This document shows, piece by piece, positions 52,355 through 62,667 of a DNA stretch of 64,000 nucleotides. Each line of letters opens with the position of its first letter. The stretch's first letter is position 1. A model generated the notes under the pieces. The model was not told the DNA's origin. It saw only the letters and a list, made by a program, of their open reading frames with translations, and ran no database searches. The DNA is from Vibrio tarriae (GTDB lineage Bacteria; Pseudomonadota; Gammaproteobacteria; Enterobacterales; Vibrionaceae), in contig NZ_CP022353.1 of assembly GCF_002216685.1 (NCBI RefSeq), positions 1,612,001-1,676,000 of the forward strand, read 5' to 3'. The position numbers and the translations under genes were made by a program.

Positions 52355-53320
52355 TTATTTGGTACTGGTTGCACGCGCAAGTACGGCTTCAGGAATGGTG
52401 ACTCCTAACTGTTCTGCGGCGGTTTTGTTGATCACAAGATCCGAACCTTTTGCCACTTGAACATCAAGCGAACCCGGCTCTTTACCTTCTAAAATAGCCG
52501 CCACGTAGTCAGCGGTTTGCACGCCGATTTGGTAATAGTCAAAACCTAGGCTGGCAATCGCGCCGCGTTCTACATAAGAAGTGGCTGCGCCAAAGACTGG
52601 GGTTTTGGCTTGATTAGCTGCCACAATCATGCCTTCAATCGCGCTGGCGACCGTGTTGTCGATCAGGGCATAAATCACATCGGATTTTTCAGCAATCGCT
52701 TGGGTGGCTGATTGAACATCAGCACTTTTCAGCGCAGTAGCTTCGACCAGCTTAATACCATGCTTTGCAGCCGAGAGTTTGAGTAACTCCATTAAGCTGA
52801 CCGCATTGGCTTCACCTGGATTGTACACCACGCCAATCGATTTGACGTTAGGTAGGATCTCTTTAATCAGTTCAACATGTTGTTCAACCGGAGACAAATC
52901 TGACAAACCTGTCACGTTTTTTCCCGGTTGTTCAAGTTGTTTCACCAACTTAGCACCAACAGGGTCAGTCACTGCGGTAAACACAATAGGAATGGTTTTT
53001 GTGGCAGAAACCAGTGCTTGGGCGGTAGGTGTCGCAATACCGACTAAGACATCTGGGTTTTCACCGACAAATTGACGGGCAATTTGGACCGCAATCGCAG
53101 GATTACCTTGCGCGGTTTTGTAATCAAATTCTAGATTTTTGCCCTCTTCATAGCCTTTGGCTTTCAATCCATCGAGTAGCCCTTGACGTGTCGCATCTAA
53201 AGCGGGGTGTTCCACAATTTGTGATACCGCGACTTTGGCTGTTTTGGCCATGATACTCTGGGAAGACAGTAGTGCAGCTCCGGCTAGAACGGCGGTAGCA
53301 ATAACTTTGCCTGCTCTCAT
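52355..53320 (-). CDS. ABC transporter periplasmic substrate-binding protein (TrpX-like, ABC_sub_bind)
   Basis: A 321-residue periplasmic binding protein with a signal peptide (residues 1-25, cut after IMA). The pattern VAVSQIVEHPALDATRQGLLDGLKAKGYEEGKN, then NPDVLVGIATPTAQAL and PIVFTAVTDPVGAKLV, is the ABC_sub_bind family (COG2984), which includes TrpX. First gene of the transporter operon. Specificity cannot be read from the sequence; aromatic amino acid or similar is a guess. A strong Shine-Dalgarno (AAGGAG) precedes the ATG. Confidence 0.88.
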   Translation of the reverse strand: MRAGKVIATAVLAGAALLSSQSIMAKTAKVAVSQIVEHPALDATRQGLLDGLKAKGYEEGKNLEFDYKTAQGNPAIAVQIARQFVGENPDVLVGIATPTAQALVSATKTIPIVFTAVTDPVGAKLVKQLEQPGKNVTGLSDLSPVEQHVELIKEILPNVKSIGVVYNPGEANAVSLMELLKLSAAKHGIKLVEATALKSADVQSATQAIAEKSDVIYALIDNTVASAIEGMIVAANQAKTPVFGAATSYVERGAIASLGFDYYQIGVQTADYVAAILEGKEPGSLDVQVAKGSDLVINKTAAEQLGVTIPEAVLARATSTK

Positions 53321-53746
53321 CTTAACTCCTTGATATAAAGCATAGTTTTTATGATGTTGTGTGTGGGTGTAGCTTTAATAGTTGTTATTGGACACTCAAG
53401 GTGTCTCTGACAACATTATTACCAGTAACTTTAGGCAAAGGGAAGTAGGATTTAACAGTTAAATAACAAGAAAAAGTGCAGAATTTGGTCAATGTCGAAA
53501 ATGGAAGTGAAGTTAACTATCTCCCCAAACGACGTGGAGCGACAGAGGATGGTAGGTCAGTTCACTCCCATGAGCCCAGATAGACTCTGTGACTAAGGTG
53601 ACCCCATAAAAGATGATCCCCATAACAGATAACCATAGGGATGTAAGATCAACTCTGCTAGAATGCGCCCCCTCTGCAGGATTCAACAAGTGCAGGTGCC
53701 AAATCTTAATATACCGACCCTATCTACCGTTTATCCTTAGGAGCCG
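53321..53746. other. intergenic region with hairpin and degenerate ERIC-like repeat
   Basis: About 425 bases between divergent genes. GACAC-TCAAG-GTGTC (53391-53405) is a short dyad in the leader of the transporter operon. From about 53517 to 53612 the sequence (CCCCAAACGACGTGGAG... then CCCATGAGCCCAGATAGACT) resembles a decayed Vibrio ERIC-like repeat. The VF530 gene has its own ribosome site at the right end. Confidence 0.45.
53517..53612. repeat. degenerate Vibrio ERIC-like intergenic repeat
   Basis: Segments CCCCAAACGACGTGGAG, CACTCCCATGAGCCCAGATA and CTCTGTGACTAAGGTGA match, with scattered changes, the left and central parts of the roughly 120-base Vibrio repeat (CCAAACTACTTGGAG ... CCCCATGAGCATAGATA ... 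CTATGTGATTGGGGTGA, from memory). The right end appears lost. Confidence 0.55.
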
Positions 53747-54163
53747 ATGATGATGACCGTTCAAGAAAGAATCGAACTACAAAAAAACAACCCATTACAC
53801 GGCCTTAAGTTAGAAACCTTACTGCAAGAGCTGGTGGATTTTTATGGCTGGGATATTTTAGATACCGCAATGCGCTTTAACTGCTTTCATACCAAGCCTT
53901 CGATTGCCAGCAGTGTCAAATATTTAAACAAGACCGAGTGGGCACGAGAAAAACTAGAAAATTTTTATCTCTATCGCTTTAAACGAATGCCTCGCGCTTC
54001 CAGTGAAGAGTTTACTCTCCCGCCACGCGCACGAACTTTCCCTCACGGCCTACAGCCCAAAGAGCCGATGCCATTAACGGTAGACTCTATTTTGAAATCT
54101 CAGGCGAAAGCGGCCTCTGCTCATAAAGAAAGAACGTCTCGCAATCGCTACACTCAGCGCTAA
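53747..54163 (+). CDS. VF530-family DNA-binding protein (DUF2132)
   Basis: A 138-residue protein. Residues 14-75 (NNPLHGLKLETLLQELVDFYGW ... FNCFHTKPSIASSVKYLNKTEWAREKLENFYLYRFKR) are the VF530 domain, a small helical fold reported for a Vibrio fischeri protein and thought to bind DNA. The last 65 residues are basic and Pro-rich, probably disordered. Three ATG codons open the gene (53747, 53750, 53753), with AGGAG six bases before the first. Role unknown. Confidence 0.85.
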   Translation: MMMTVQERIELQKNNPLHGLKLETLLQELVDFYGWDILDTAMRFNCFHTKPSIASSVKYLNKTEWAREKLENFYLYRFKRMPRASSEEFTLPPRARTFPHGLQPKEPMPLTVDSILKSQAKAASAHKERTSRNRYTQR

Positions 54164-54283
54164 CTGATCTTGATCTAATGGGATAGGTTGACTTGGCACA
54201 CGGCAAGTTTCTGTGACCAACTATTCGATATGCTATTCGATATTCGTTGGTCACACTGATGGACAACAGTCTACACAGCGGCC

Positions 54284-54736
54284 TTAAAACCAGCGTTCTA
54301 GCGCTGTATCATCCAGTTGCCGAAACGCGCGATTCAACACTTGCGCGAGCTCTTTGTAACGTGGTTTGCTTTTGATCGGCTCCAGTGCAAAACCGGTTTC
54401 GACGATCTTCATATAGAGTTCGCGATACCAACTTGCAAGCGCCGGCGGCAATTGGGTATTGGCACGATTGCCCAGCCACCAAATACCTTGCAGTGGCAAA
54501 CTCATGGCAAATAAAGCGACCACAATCGCTTGAGGCATGGCTTGGGTATTCGTAAACACCATTTGTGTCAGTACGCTGATCGCGGCAACGGCTGGCATCA
54601 CTTTAATCGCAAAGCGTGTCGCTTTAATCACGCGTTGCTCAGGGAACAGTGGATTTAACTCTTTGCGCATCGGCCAAATATCCATGTACTTCTGGCCATC
54701 TTTTAGGCTATGCACTATGCCGACTTTATTATTCAT
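54284..54736 (-). CDS. yfbV: UPF0208 membrane protein YfbV
   Basis: A 150-residue inner-membrane protein of the YfbV family with two hydrophobic segments (about 43-65 and 70-92). It is always next to ackA-pta; YfbV (E. coli YfbV) has been linked to restriction of MatP-mediated Ter effects. I start at 54736 (MNNKVGIV) because GAGGAA is seven bases upstream; the GTG two codons earlier overlaps it. Divergent from ackA. Confidence 0.9.
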   Translation of the reverse strand: MNNKVGIVHSLKDGQKYMDIWPMRKELNPLFPEQRVIKATRFAIKVMPAVAAISVLTQMVFTNTQAMPQAIVVALFAMSLPLQGIWWLGNRANTQLPPALASWYRELYMKIVETGFALEPIKSKPRYKELAQVLNRAFRQLDDTALERWF

Positions 54737-55088
54737 ATCCACTTCCTCGCTGCTCTTTGCTCAAGCCACTAAAATCTAGTTGAATGATTCAAAAAAAGAC
54801 GCAAAAATTTGACAAAAGCTAATATTGATTCAAATTTTTTTTGTTATATTTGCCCATTATCGCTATGCTCTGCGGACTCTCAATCTCATTGTTGCCCTTA
54901 TTTACAATTTAGGCAACGTTGGGACGATTCCTGCACGGATTGCATCGACGATTTATACTGACTTTGTCACGTCTCCACGATACGGAAATTGACGTTTTAT
55001 TGACCGAGATTAGGGCGCGTTCATCGATGCGTCATCTACTCTTGGTACTGATTTTTTTATCTCAACCGATTATTACAGGTAGTCACTC
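54737..55088. promoter_or_regulatory. divergent yfbV / ackA intergenic region
   Basis: 350 bases. TTGTTA (54842-54847) and TATGCT (54865-54870) are 17 bases apart and could be an ackA promoter. TTGAT at 54826-54830 is a possible FNR half-site with a poor second half. The frame open at 54919-55107 overlaps the ackA start and lacks a ribosome site, so it is not called a gene. Confidence 0.35.
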
Positions 55089-56285
55089 ATGTCTAAGCTG
55101 GTTTTAGTTTTAAACTGCGGTAGTTCTTCACTTAAGTTCGCAGTTGTTGACGCTCAAAGCGGTGAACAACATCTTTCAGGTCTTGCTGAATGTTTACACC
55201 TTCCTGAAGCTCGTATCAAGTGGAAATTGGACGGCAAGCACGAAGCTCAACTGGGCGAAGGCGCAGCACACGATGAAGCTCTGTCTTTCATCGTTGAAAC
55301 TATTCTTGCTTCTAAACCAGAACTGGCCGCTCAACTGAAAGCGATCGGTCACCGCGTGGTACACGGTGGTGAGCAGTTCACTCAATCTGCACTGATTGAC
55401 AACGCTGTACTAAAAGGTATCGAAGACTGTGCCGCATTGGCTCCACTGCACAACCCAGCTCACATCATCGGTATCAAAGCGGCGCAAAAAGCGTTCCCTG
55501 AGCTGAAAAACGTTGCGGTATTCGACACTGCGTTCCACCAAACGATGCCAGAAGAAGCGTACCTGTACGCTCTGCCATACAACCTGTACAAAGAGCACGG
55601 TATTCGTCGTTACGGCATGCACGGTACGTCTCACCTGTTCATCGCACGTGAAGCGGCTGAGCGTCTTGGCAAACCTGCAAACGAACTGAACATCATCAAC
55701 TGCCACCTAGGCAACGGTGCTTCTGTTTGTGCGATCAAAAACGGCCAATCGGTTGACACCTCTATGGGTCTGACTCCACTGGAAGGTCTGGTGATGGGTA
55801 CTCGTTGTGGTGATATCGATCCTGCGATCATCTTCCACCTGCACGACACGCTGGGTTACTCAGTCGAGAAAATCAACACCATGCTGACCAAAGAATCAGG
55901 TCTGTTAGGTCTGACTGAAGTGACTTCTGACTGCCGTTTCGTTGAAGACAACTACGGTCAAAAGGAAGAAGCAACTCGCGCAATGGACGTGTTCTGCCAC
56001 CGCCTAGCGAAATACGTGGCTGGCTACACTGCAAGCCTAGACGGCCGTCTGGATGCGATCACCTTCACTGGTGGTATCGGTGAAAACTCTGCGCCAATCC
56101 GTGAAATGGTTCTGAACCGCCTAGCGATCTTCGGTATCACGGTTGACAGCGCAGCAAACCTGAAAGCCCGTTTCGGTGGCGAAGGTGTGATCACGACGGC
56201 TGACAGCCGTATCCCAGCGATGGTTATCGCCACTAACGAAGAGTTAGTGATTGCAGAAGATACTGCTCGTTTAACGAACATCTAA
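55089..56285 (+). CDS. ackA: acetate kinase
   Basis: A 398-residue ASKHA-family kinase converting acetyl phosphate plus ADP to acetate plus [19 protein letters not shown] is the N-terminal signature; the [20 protein letters not shown] and [12 protein letters not shown] blocks are typical. Codon use is strongly optimised, as in highly expressed genes. It is followed by a hairpin and then pta, the usual order for mixed-acid fermentation and acetate overflow. Confidence 0.97.
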   Translation: MSKLVLVLNCGSSSLKFAVVDAQSGEQHLSGLAECLHLPEARIKWKLDGKHEAQLGEGAAHDEALSFIVETILASKPELAAQLKAIGHRVVHGGEQFTQSALIDNAVLKGIEDCAALAPLHNPAHIIGIKAAQKAFPELKNVAVFDTAFHQTMPEEAYLYALPYNLYKEHGIRRYGMHGTSHLFIAREAAERLGKPANELNIINCHLGNGASVCAIKNGQSVDTSMGLTPLEGLVMGTRCGDIDPAIIFHLHDTLGYSVEKINTMLTKESGLLGLTEVTSDCRFVEDNYGQKEEATRAMDVFCHRLAKYVAGYTASLDGRLDAITFTGGIGENSAPIREMVLNRLAIFGITVDSAANLKARFGGEGVITTADSRIPAMVIATNEELVIAEDTARLTNI

Positions 56286-56293
56286 TACGCCTT

Positions 56294-56321
56294 ACACTGG
56301 CTAACTCAGGTTAGCCAGTGT
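56294..56321 (+). terminator. intergenic hairpin between ackA and pta
   Basis: Perfect 12-pair stem ACACTGGCTAAC/GTTAGCCAGTGT (56294-56305, 56310-56321), loop TCAG. No T-run follows (CATTTAGGGG), so it probably gives partial termination or 3'-end stability. Confidence 0.65.
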
Positions 56322-56420
56322 CATTTAGGGGCTCAGCGTAAGCCTAATCTGCGTTTGAGCTTTGTCACTTTCAATCTAAGCACCTTAGATTGGTATCAAT
56401 AGTGTTGAGGTACTTTACCC

Positions 56421-58568
56421 ATGTCCCGTACTATTATGCTTATCCCAATCAGCGCTGGCGTCGGTCTGACCAGCGTGAGCATGGGTCTCTTGCGTTCAAT
56501 GGAGCGTAAAGGGGTTAGCGTTTCTTTCTATAAGCCTATCGCACAGCCACGTACTGGCGATGATCAACCTGACCTGACTTCTACTGTCATGAGCCGCAAC
56601 AGCGACATCAAGATCGGCCAGCCGATGAGCATGTCTGCCGCAGAGACGCTGATCGGTAGCGAGAAGATGGACGTTCTGCTGGAAACCGTGGTTGAGCGTT
56701 ACAACCAGATCAACAAAGATGCAGAAGTGACGCTGATCGAAGGTCTGGTTCCAACACGTAAACACCCTTTTGCTAACCAAGTGAACGCGGAAATCGCCAA
56801 CACTCTTGGTGCGGAAATTGTGTTCGTTGCCACTCCAGGTACGGATAACCCGACGCAACTGAAAGAGCGCATTGAAGTGGCGTGCTCTAACTTTGGTGGC
56901 ACCAAGAACAAGAGCATTTCAGGCGTTATCATCAATAAACTGAATGCACCGGTTGATGACGCGGGCCGTACTCGTCCTGACTTGTCAGAGATCTTTGATG
57001 ATGCTGCTGACCATGCGAAACAAGCTAACCTTGAAGTGATGCAGATCTTCAACACCAGCCCAATTCGTGTGCTGGGCTGTGTGCCATGGAGCATCGACCT
57101 GATTGCGACTCGTGCTATCGATATGGCGAAGCACCTGAAAGCTGAAATCATCAACCCAGGTGAGATCAATACTCGTCGTATCAAGAGCATCACTTTCTGT
57201 GCTCGCTCTATCCCGAACATGATTGAGCACTTCAAACCGGGCTCACTACTGGTAACCTCAGCTGATCGTCCTGACGTGATTGTAGCTGCGGCACTCGCAG
57301 CGATGAACGGTGTGGAAATCGGCGCAGTACTTCTGACCGGCGGTTACGATATTCCGCGTGAACTGGTGAATCTATGTAAGCCCGCTTTTGACACGGGTCT
57401 GCCCATTTTCAAAGCGCAAGGCAACACGTGGCAAACGTCGCTGAACCTACAAAGCTTCAGCCTTGAAGTGCCAGCCGATGACAAAGAGCGTATCGAATTC
57501 ATCAGCGAGCACGTGGCAAGCCACATTGATGGCCCATGGGTAGACTCTCTGACTGAAGGTGCGCAAGCGTCTCGTCGCTTGAGCCCACCTGCTTTCCGTT
57601 ACCAGCTAACTGAATTGGCTCGTAGCGCGAACAAGCGTATCGTACTGCCAGAAGGTGATGAGCCACGTACTGTGAAAGCAGCAGCCATCTGTGCTGAGCG
57701 CGGTATTGCACATTGTGTGCTTTTGGGTAACCCAGAAGAGATCAAACGCGTTGCCGCGCAGCAAGGTGTTGAACTCGGCTCTGGCATCGAAATCATCGAT
57801 CCAAAAGTGGCGCAAGAGAAATACGTGGCACGTCTGGTTGAACTGCGTAAGAGCAAAGGCATGACCGAAGTGGTGGCGCGCGAGCAACTGGAAGACACCG
57901 TTGTTCTCGGCACTATGATGCTTGAGCGTAACGAAGTTGATGGTCTGGTTTCAGGTGCGGTTCACACCACGGCGAACACCATTCGTCCACCACTCCAAAT
58001 CATCAAGACCGCGCCCAATGCGTCTCTGGTTTCGTCAATCTTCTTCATGCTGCTGCCTGATCAGGTACTGGTATACGGTGACTGCGCGATCAACCCAGAT
58101 CCAAACGCAGAGCAACTGGCTGAGATTGCTATCCAGTCTGCGGACTCAGCAGCCGCCTTCGGTATTGAGCCTCGCGTAGCGATGATCTCTTACTCGACCG
58201 GTACTTCTGGTCAAGGTGCAGACGTTGATAAAGTGCGCGAAGCAACCCGCATTGCTAAAGAGAAACGTCCTGATCTCATCATTGACGGCCCTCTGCAGTA
58301 CGATGCGGCGATCATGGAAAACGTAGCGGCTTCTAAAGCGCCTAACTCGCCAGTCGCGGGCAAAGCGACCGTATTCGTATTCCCAGATCTGAACACCGGT
58401 AACACCACTTACAAAGCGGTACAACGTTCAGCGGATCTGGTGTCTATCGGTCCTATGCTGCAAGGTATGCGTAAGCCAGTTAACGACCTGTCTCGTGGCG
58501 CATTGGTTGACGATATCGTCTACACCATCGCTCTGACGGCTATCCAAGCGGGTCAAGAGCAGAAATAA
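56421..58568 (+). CDS. pta: phosphate acetyltransferase
   Basis: A 715-residue long-form Pta. N-terminal P-loop/BioD-like domain (about 1-230; [21 protein letters not shown] is the degenerate Walker A), DRTGG central domain (about 230-340), and catalytic C-terminal domain (about 390-715). Makes acetyl phosphate from acetyl-CoA, reversible. ATG at 56421 with a GAGGTA upstream. Codon use matches ackA. Co-transcribed with ackA, 135 bases downstream. Confidence 0.97.
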   Translation: MSRTIMLIPISAGVGLTSVSMGLLRSMERKGVSVSFYKPIAQPRTGDDQPDLTSTVMSRNSDIKIGQPMSMSAAETLIGSEKMDVLLETVVERYNQINKDAEVTLIEGLVPTRKHPFANQVNAEIANTLGAEIVFVATPGTDNPTQLKERIEVACSNFGGTKNKSISGVIINKLNAPVDDAGRTRPDLSEIFDDAADHAKQANLEVMQIFNTSPIRVLGCVPWSIDLIATRAIDMAKHLKAEIINPGEINTRRIKSITFCARSIPNMIEHFKPGSLLVTSADRPDVIVAAALAAMNGVEIGAVLLTGGYDIPRELVNLCKPAFDTGLPIFKAQGNTWQTSLNLQSFSLEVPADDKERIEFISEHVASHIDGPWVDSLTEGAQASRRLSPPAFRYQLTELARSANKRIVLPEGDEPRTVKAAAICAERGIAHCVLLGNPEEIKRVAAQQGVELGSGIEIIDPKVAQEKYVARLVELRKSKGMTEVVAREQLEDTVVLGTMMLERNEVDGLVSGAVHTTANTIRPPLQIIKTAPNASLVSSIFFMLLPDQVLVYGDCAINPDPNAEQLAEIAIQSADSAAAFGIEPRVAMISYSTGTSGQGADVDKVREATRIAKEKRPDLIIDGPLQYDAAIMENVAASKAPNSPVAGKATVFVFPDLNTGNTTYKAVQRSADLVSIGPMLQGMRKPVNDLSRGALVDDIVYTIALTAIQAGQEQK

Positions 58569-58606
58569 GCGCTAGTCACAGTCATCTTTTCTGGTGACAG
58601 ATAGGC

Positions 58607-58635
58607 AAAAGCCCCCGAAATTCGGGGGCTTTTTT
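58607..58635. terminator. bidirectional terminator, pta / GST-like gene
   Basis: Strong stem AAAAGCCCCCG/CGGGGGCTTTT (58607-58617, 58623-58633) with TTTTTTATG following, between convergent genes. Confidence 0.92.
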
Positions 58636-58665
58636 ATGCGCTTTATAGATTGCTATCTACCCTTT

Positions 58666-59613
58666 TCAACCAATTCGTTCACGCTGGTGTGGACTGAGTA
58701 GATCCACTTGCGGCCCGACTGGCACAACTTGAGTGGGGTTGATTGTGGTATGACTGAAATAGTAGTGGCGTTTAATGTGGTAAAAATCAACCGTCTCTTG
58801 GATGCTGGGGACTTGATACAACTCCCTTAAATAACCGCTCAGATGTGAGTAATCCGCAATACGCTGACGGTTACATTTGAAATGCCCGACATACACCGCA
58901 TCAAAACGCACTAAGGTGGTAAACAAACGCCAGTCCGCTTCGGTGATTTGGTTTCCCGCTAAATAACGATGCGTTGCCAGATGCTGATCAACTTTATCCA
59001 ACGCCGCAAACAGCGCTTCAAACGCTTCTTCATAGGCTTTTTGCGTGGTCGCAAAACCACAACGATATACCCCATTGTTGATGTGGGGATAGATGAATTC
59101 ATTCCACTCATCAATCGCTGTGCGCAGCGCTTGAGGATAATAATCGGTTTGATTGCCCGTTAACTCATTAAATGCACTGTTGAACATGCGGATGATTTCG
59201 GAAGATTCATTGCTCACAATAGTGTGCCGCTTTTTATCCCACAACACAGGCACTGTGACTCGTCCGGTGTAATCGGCTTTAGCATGGGTATAGAGTTGAT
59301 GTAGTTGAGTGTAGCCATACAGCGGCTCTGGTATGCCAAACTGCCAACCATGTGAGAGCATATCCGGACAGACAATCGTCACATCAATATGCGCTTGCAG
59401 TCCTTTGAGAGCACGAAAAATCAAGGTGCGATGTGCCCACGGACACGCCAAAGAGACATAGAGATGATAACGGCCAGATTCAGCTGCAAATTGCGCATCA
59501 GGCGTCGCTTTCACCCAGTCACGAAACCCTGCATCTTCGCGTATAAATTCGCCATCATGTTGTTTAGTGTCGTACCAAACATCGTGCCATTTGCCTTTAA
59601 TTAGCTTGCCCAT
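58666..59613 (-). CDS. yqjG: glutathionyl-hydroquinone reductase (Xi-class GST, YqjG-like)
   Basis: A 315-residue Xi-class glutathione transferase. The N-terminal thioredoxin-like part carries the catalytic Cys in CPWAHRT (C57); ITEADWRLFTTLVRFDAVYVGHFKCN is the C-terminal helical domain signature. These enzymes reduce glutathionyl-hydroquinones with glutathione in cytoplasmic detoxification. Length equals E. coli YqjG (328). Single gene converging with pta. The substrate is inferred from the family. Confidence 0.88.
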   Translation of the reverse strand: MGKLIKGKWHDVWYDTKQHDGEFIREDAGFRDWVKATPDAQFAAESGRYHLYVSLACPWAHRTLIFRALKGLQAHIDVTIVCPDMLSHGWQFGIPEPLYGYTQLHQLYTHAKADYTGRVTVPVLWDKKRHTIVSNESSEIIRMFNSAFNELTGNQTDYYPQALRTAIDEWNEFIYPHINNGVYRCGFATTQKAYEEAFEALFAALDKVDQHLATHRYLAGNQITEADWRLFTTLVRFDAVYVGHFKCNRQRIADYSHLSGYLRELYQVPSIQETVDFYHIKRHYYFSHTTINPTQVVPVGPQVDLLSPHQRERIG

Positions 59614-59709
59614 CTTGCCCCCAAATTCTCATCTTTTAGGCATTATAAGCAACTGGGCACGCCACTTAACCCAAGGCGATTGGTCGTGTTGTTCAAAATA
59701 TTCGAATAC

Positions 59710-59744
59710 AAAAAAAAGCGCGATCCGAACGAGGAATCGCGCTT
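59710..59744 (-). terminator. Rho-independent terminator after oppF
   Basis: Nine-pair stem AAGCGCGAT/ATCGCGCTT (59717-59725, 59736-59744) followed on the minus strand by TTTTTTTTG. It ends the opp operon, 19 bases past the oppF stop. Confidence 0.9.
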
Positions 59745-59763
59745 GGCCCGTCACAGGCTGAAT

Positions 59764-60756
59764 TTATGCCTCAGCGTACAAACAAGATACTGAGTGAATA
59801 TCCGAACCTTTAATCACTGGCTTTGTCTTCGCACACTCTGCCGTAGCTTGCGGGCAACGAGTGCGGAACACACAACCCGATGGCGGGTTCATCGGTGAAG
59901 GCAGATCCCCTTCCAACATCTGAATGGTCTTATTGCGCTCGATATTGGGGTCAGGAATAGGCACGGCAGACATTAATGCCTTGGTATAAGGGTGTTTAGG
60001 GTTAGCAAACAGTTCTTTAGAAACGCCCAACTCTACCGCATTGCCCAAATACATGACCAACACGCGATCTGAGATGTGCTTTACCACCGAGAGATCGTGC
60101 GCGATGAACACCAGACTTAAACCGAGCTCTTTTTGCAGCTCTTTGAGAAGGTTAACGACCTGAGCCTGAATCGACACATCCAGAGCGGAAACCGGTTCAT
60201 CACAGATGATCATCTTAGGTTTGAGGATCAGCGCGCGAGCAATACCGATACGCTGACACTGACCGCCTGAAAACTCGTGCGGATAACGGTTGATCACGTT
60301 AGGCAGCAAACCTACCTTGGACATCATCTCTTTTACCCGATCTTTCACTTCTTGCTTGGAAAGCTCGGGATAGAAGGTTTGCAGTGGCTCGGCAATGATA
60401 TCTCCGACCGTCATACGTGGGTTCAATGACGCCAGTGGGTCTTGGAAAATCATTTGGATTTGCTTACGCGTTGCACGGCGTTTCACTTCCTGCATACGTG
60501 TTAAATCCTGACCTAACCACACTACTTCACCGTGAGTCGCTTGCACCAGACCAATAATGGCGCGTGCGAAAGTCGATTTACCACAGCCAGATTCGCCCAC
60601 TACCCCTAAGGTTTCGCCTTCATACAGACGCACGTTAACCCCATCTACCGCTTTCAAGGTAACGGGCTTGGTCCATGGCCATGCCGATTTTGGGGTAATG
60701 TTGAAATGGACTTTAAGATCTTTAACGTCCAATAATAATTTTTTCTCTACGCTCAT
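59764..60756 (-). CDS. oppF: oligopeptide ABC transporter ATP-binding protein OppF
   Basis: A 330-residue ABC ATPase of the oligopeptide importer. Walker A GESGCGKSTFAR, signature FSGGQCQRIGIARAL, Walker B MIICDEPVSALDVS, and the C-terminal cysteine-rich Fe-S cluster-type motif typical of Opp/Dpp ATPases (CVFRTRCPQATAEC). I start at 60756 (MSVEKK), whose ATG overlaps the oppD stop by four bases, rather than the TTG six codons before. Confidence 0.95.
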   Translation of the reverse strand: MSVEKKLLLDVKDLKVHFNITPKSAWPWTKPVTLKAVDGVNVRLYEGETLGVVGESGCGKSTFARAIIGLVQATHGEVVWLGQDLTRMQEVKRRATRKQIQMIFQDPLASLNPRMTVGDIIAEPLQTFYPELSKQEVKDRVKEMMSKVGLLPNVINRYPHEFSGGQCQRIGIARALILKPKMIICDEPVSALDVSIQAQVVNLLKELQKELGLSLVFIAHDLSVVKHISDRVLVMYLGNAVELGVSKELFANPKHPYTKALMSAVPIPDPNIERNKTIQMLEGDLPSPMNPPSGCVFRTRCPQATAECAKTKPVIKGSDIHSVSCLYAEA

Positions 60757-61727
60757 TTTGTCCAAGCCTCCCAATCAGAAAAACACGCACGTTGACGGCC
60801 GTTACCAAACGGCAGCAGGATCGGTGCTTCTCGCTTGCAGCGATCCGTCACGCGATGGCAGCGTTCTTGATAAGGACAGCCGACAGGCAAACGCAGCAAG
60901 TTAGGTGGGTTGCCCGGAATCGTCGGCAACACTTCCCCTTCGGTATCCAAGCGCGGGATCGCGCTCAGCAAACCTTCTGCGTAAGGGTGGCTTGGGTTAT
61001 AGAAAATATCGTTTACTGAACCGTACTCCATAGTACGGCCGGCATACATCACCAGCACTTTATCGCAAGAGCCAGCAACCACCCCCAGATCGTGGGTGAT
61101 CATGATGATTGCGGTATTGAACTCACGTTTCAGTTCGTTAAGCAGCTCCATGATTTGCGCTTGAACGGTAACGTCAAGTGCGGTGGTCGGTTCATCCGCA
61201 ATCAGCAGTTTCGGGCGACACAGCAAAGCCATCGCAATCATCACCCGTTGACGCATACCGCCTGAAAACTCATGCGGATACATGGTGATACGCTTACGCG
61301 CTTCTGGGATCTTTACCGCTTCCAGCATGCGTACTGACTCTTCAAACGCCTCCGCTTTCCCCATACCTTTATGCAACATCAGCACTTCCATCAGCTGATC
61401 GCTCACTTTCATGTATGGATTAAGTGAAGTCATTGGGTCTTGGAAAATCATCGCGATTTGCTCAGCGCGCACTTTATTCAGTTCACGCTCCGGCAAATTA
61501 AGGATTTCTTTACCTTCAAATTTCGCGCTACCGCTGATTTTACCGTTTTTAGCGAGTAGCCCCATGATGGCAAATACGGTTTGTGATTTGCCTGAGCCAG
61601 ATTCGCCCACAATACCTAAAGTTTCTCCCTGCTTAAGAGAGAAATTGAGATCGTTCACTGCGGTGACAATACCGTCTTGGGTAGAGAATTCTACGCGCAG
61701 ATCTTTGACATCTAATAAACTCATCAT
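60753..61727 (-). CDS. oppD: oligopeptide ABC transporter ATP-binding protein OppD
   Basis: A 324-residue ABC ATPase. Walker A GESGSGKSQTVF near residue 40, signature FSGGMRQRVMIAMAL near residue 157, Walker B LLIADEPTTALDVT near residue 178, and the C-terminal cysteine motif CPYQERC...C. Two ATG codons at 61727 and 61724 share an AAGGAAG ribosome site. 24 bases after oppC. Confidence 0.95.
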   Translation of the reverse strand: MMSLLDVKDLRVEFSTQDGIVTAVNDLNFSLKQGETLGIVGESGSGKSQTVFAIMGLLAKNGKISGSAKFEGKEILNLPERELNKVRAEQIAMIFQDPMTSLNPYMKVSDQLMEVLMLHKGMGKAEAFEESVRMLEAVKIPEARKRITMYPHEFSGGMRQRVMIAMALLCRPKLLIADEPTTALDVTVQAQIMELLNELKREFNTAIIMITHDLGVVAGSCDKVLVMYAGRTMEYGSVNDIFYNPSHPYAEGLLSAIPRLDTEGEVLPTIPGNPPNLLRLPVGCPYQERCHRVTDRCKREAPILLPFGNGRQRACFSDWEAWTK

Positions 61728-61751
61728 TGCTTCCTTTTTATTCTTCTTGGT

Positions 61752-62654
61752 TTATCTGTCTTTTGGATCGAGCGCGTCACGTAGACCATCGCCGACATAG
61801 TTAAAGCAGAACAAGGTCAACACCATGAATGCGGCAGGGAACAAGAGTTGCCAAATAGCCACTTCCATTGTGTTCGCGCCCTCTTGTAACAGCGCGCCCC
61901 AGCTTGTCATCGGCTCTTGTACCCCAAGACCAAGGAAAGAAAGGAAAGATTCGGTCAAAATCATACTTGGGATCAGTAGGGTGGAGTAAACCGCTACAAT
62001 GCCCAGTACGTTTGGCACGATATGGCGCGTAATAATGTTCCACTTGCTCACACCACACACATGCGCCGCTTCGATAAACTCTTTGCTACGTAGGCTCAAG
62101 GTTTGGCCGCGCACAATACGCGCCATATCCAGCCATGCGATCGCACCGATCGCGACGAAGATCAGCACGATGTTACGGCCAAAGAAAGTGACCAATACGA
62201 TAACCAAGAACATGAATGGGATTGCGTAGAGGATTTCCAGAATACGCATCATCACACGGTCAGTACGGCCACCAATAAAACCAGACGCTGCACCATATAG
62301 AGTGCCGATCAATACCGCAACCAAAGCGCCCATGATACCTACCATCAGGGAGATACGGCCACCAACCAGCGTACGCACAAACAGGTCACGTCCAAGAGCA
62401 TCGGTACCAAACCAGTGTTCAGCCGAAGGTGCTGCATGCATTGCATACCAATCTGTATCTTCATAACTGTATGAAGAAAGCATAGGTAAAATGATCACGG
62501 CGAGAGTGATCAACAGTAGAACAAACAGGCTGACCATCGCTGCTTTGTTACGCATAAAACGAATACGCGCGTCTTGCCATAAGCTGCGGCCTTGAATCTC
62601 AAGATTTTGCGAAAAGTTTTCAATCGCCGCTAAGTTTTCTTTTTTCGTCAACAT
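61752..62654 (-). CDS. oppC: oligopeptide ABC transporter permease OppC
   Basis: A 300-residue binding-protein-dependent permease with about six membrane segments. The N-terminal OppC cytoplasmic helix plus first segment (about 1-55), and the EAA-type motif EAAHVCGVSKWNIITRHIVPN near residue 195. It begins 13 bases after oppB. Confidence 0.95.
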   Translation of the reverse strand: MLTKKENLAAIENFSQNLEIQGRSLWQDARIRFMRNKAAMVSLFVLLLITLAVIILPMLSSYSYEDTDWYAMHAAPSAEHWFGTDALGRDLFVRTLVGGRISLMVGIMGALVAVLIGTLYGAASGFIGGRTDRVMMRILEILYAIPFMFLVIVLVTFFGRNIVLIFVAIGAIAWLDMARIVRGQTLSLRSKEFIEAAHVCGVSKWNIITRHIVPNVLGIVAVYSTLLIPSMILTESFLSFLGLGVQEPMTSWGALLQEGANTMEVAIWQLLFPAAFMVLTLFCFNYVGDGLRDALDPKDR

Positions 62655-62667
62655 TATCTAAGTCCTA

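Noticed and set aside
54826..54840. FNR site in front of ackA
   Set aside because: A good TTGAT half-site is followed by a poor second half; not enough to claim.
54919..55107. 62-codon reading frame overlapping the ackA start
   Set aside because: No ribosome site, odd composition, and overlaps the first codons of ackA in another frame; most likely spurious.
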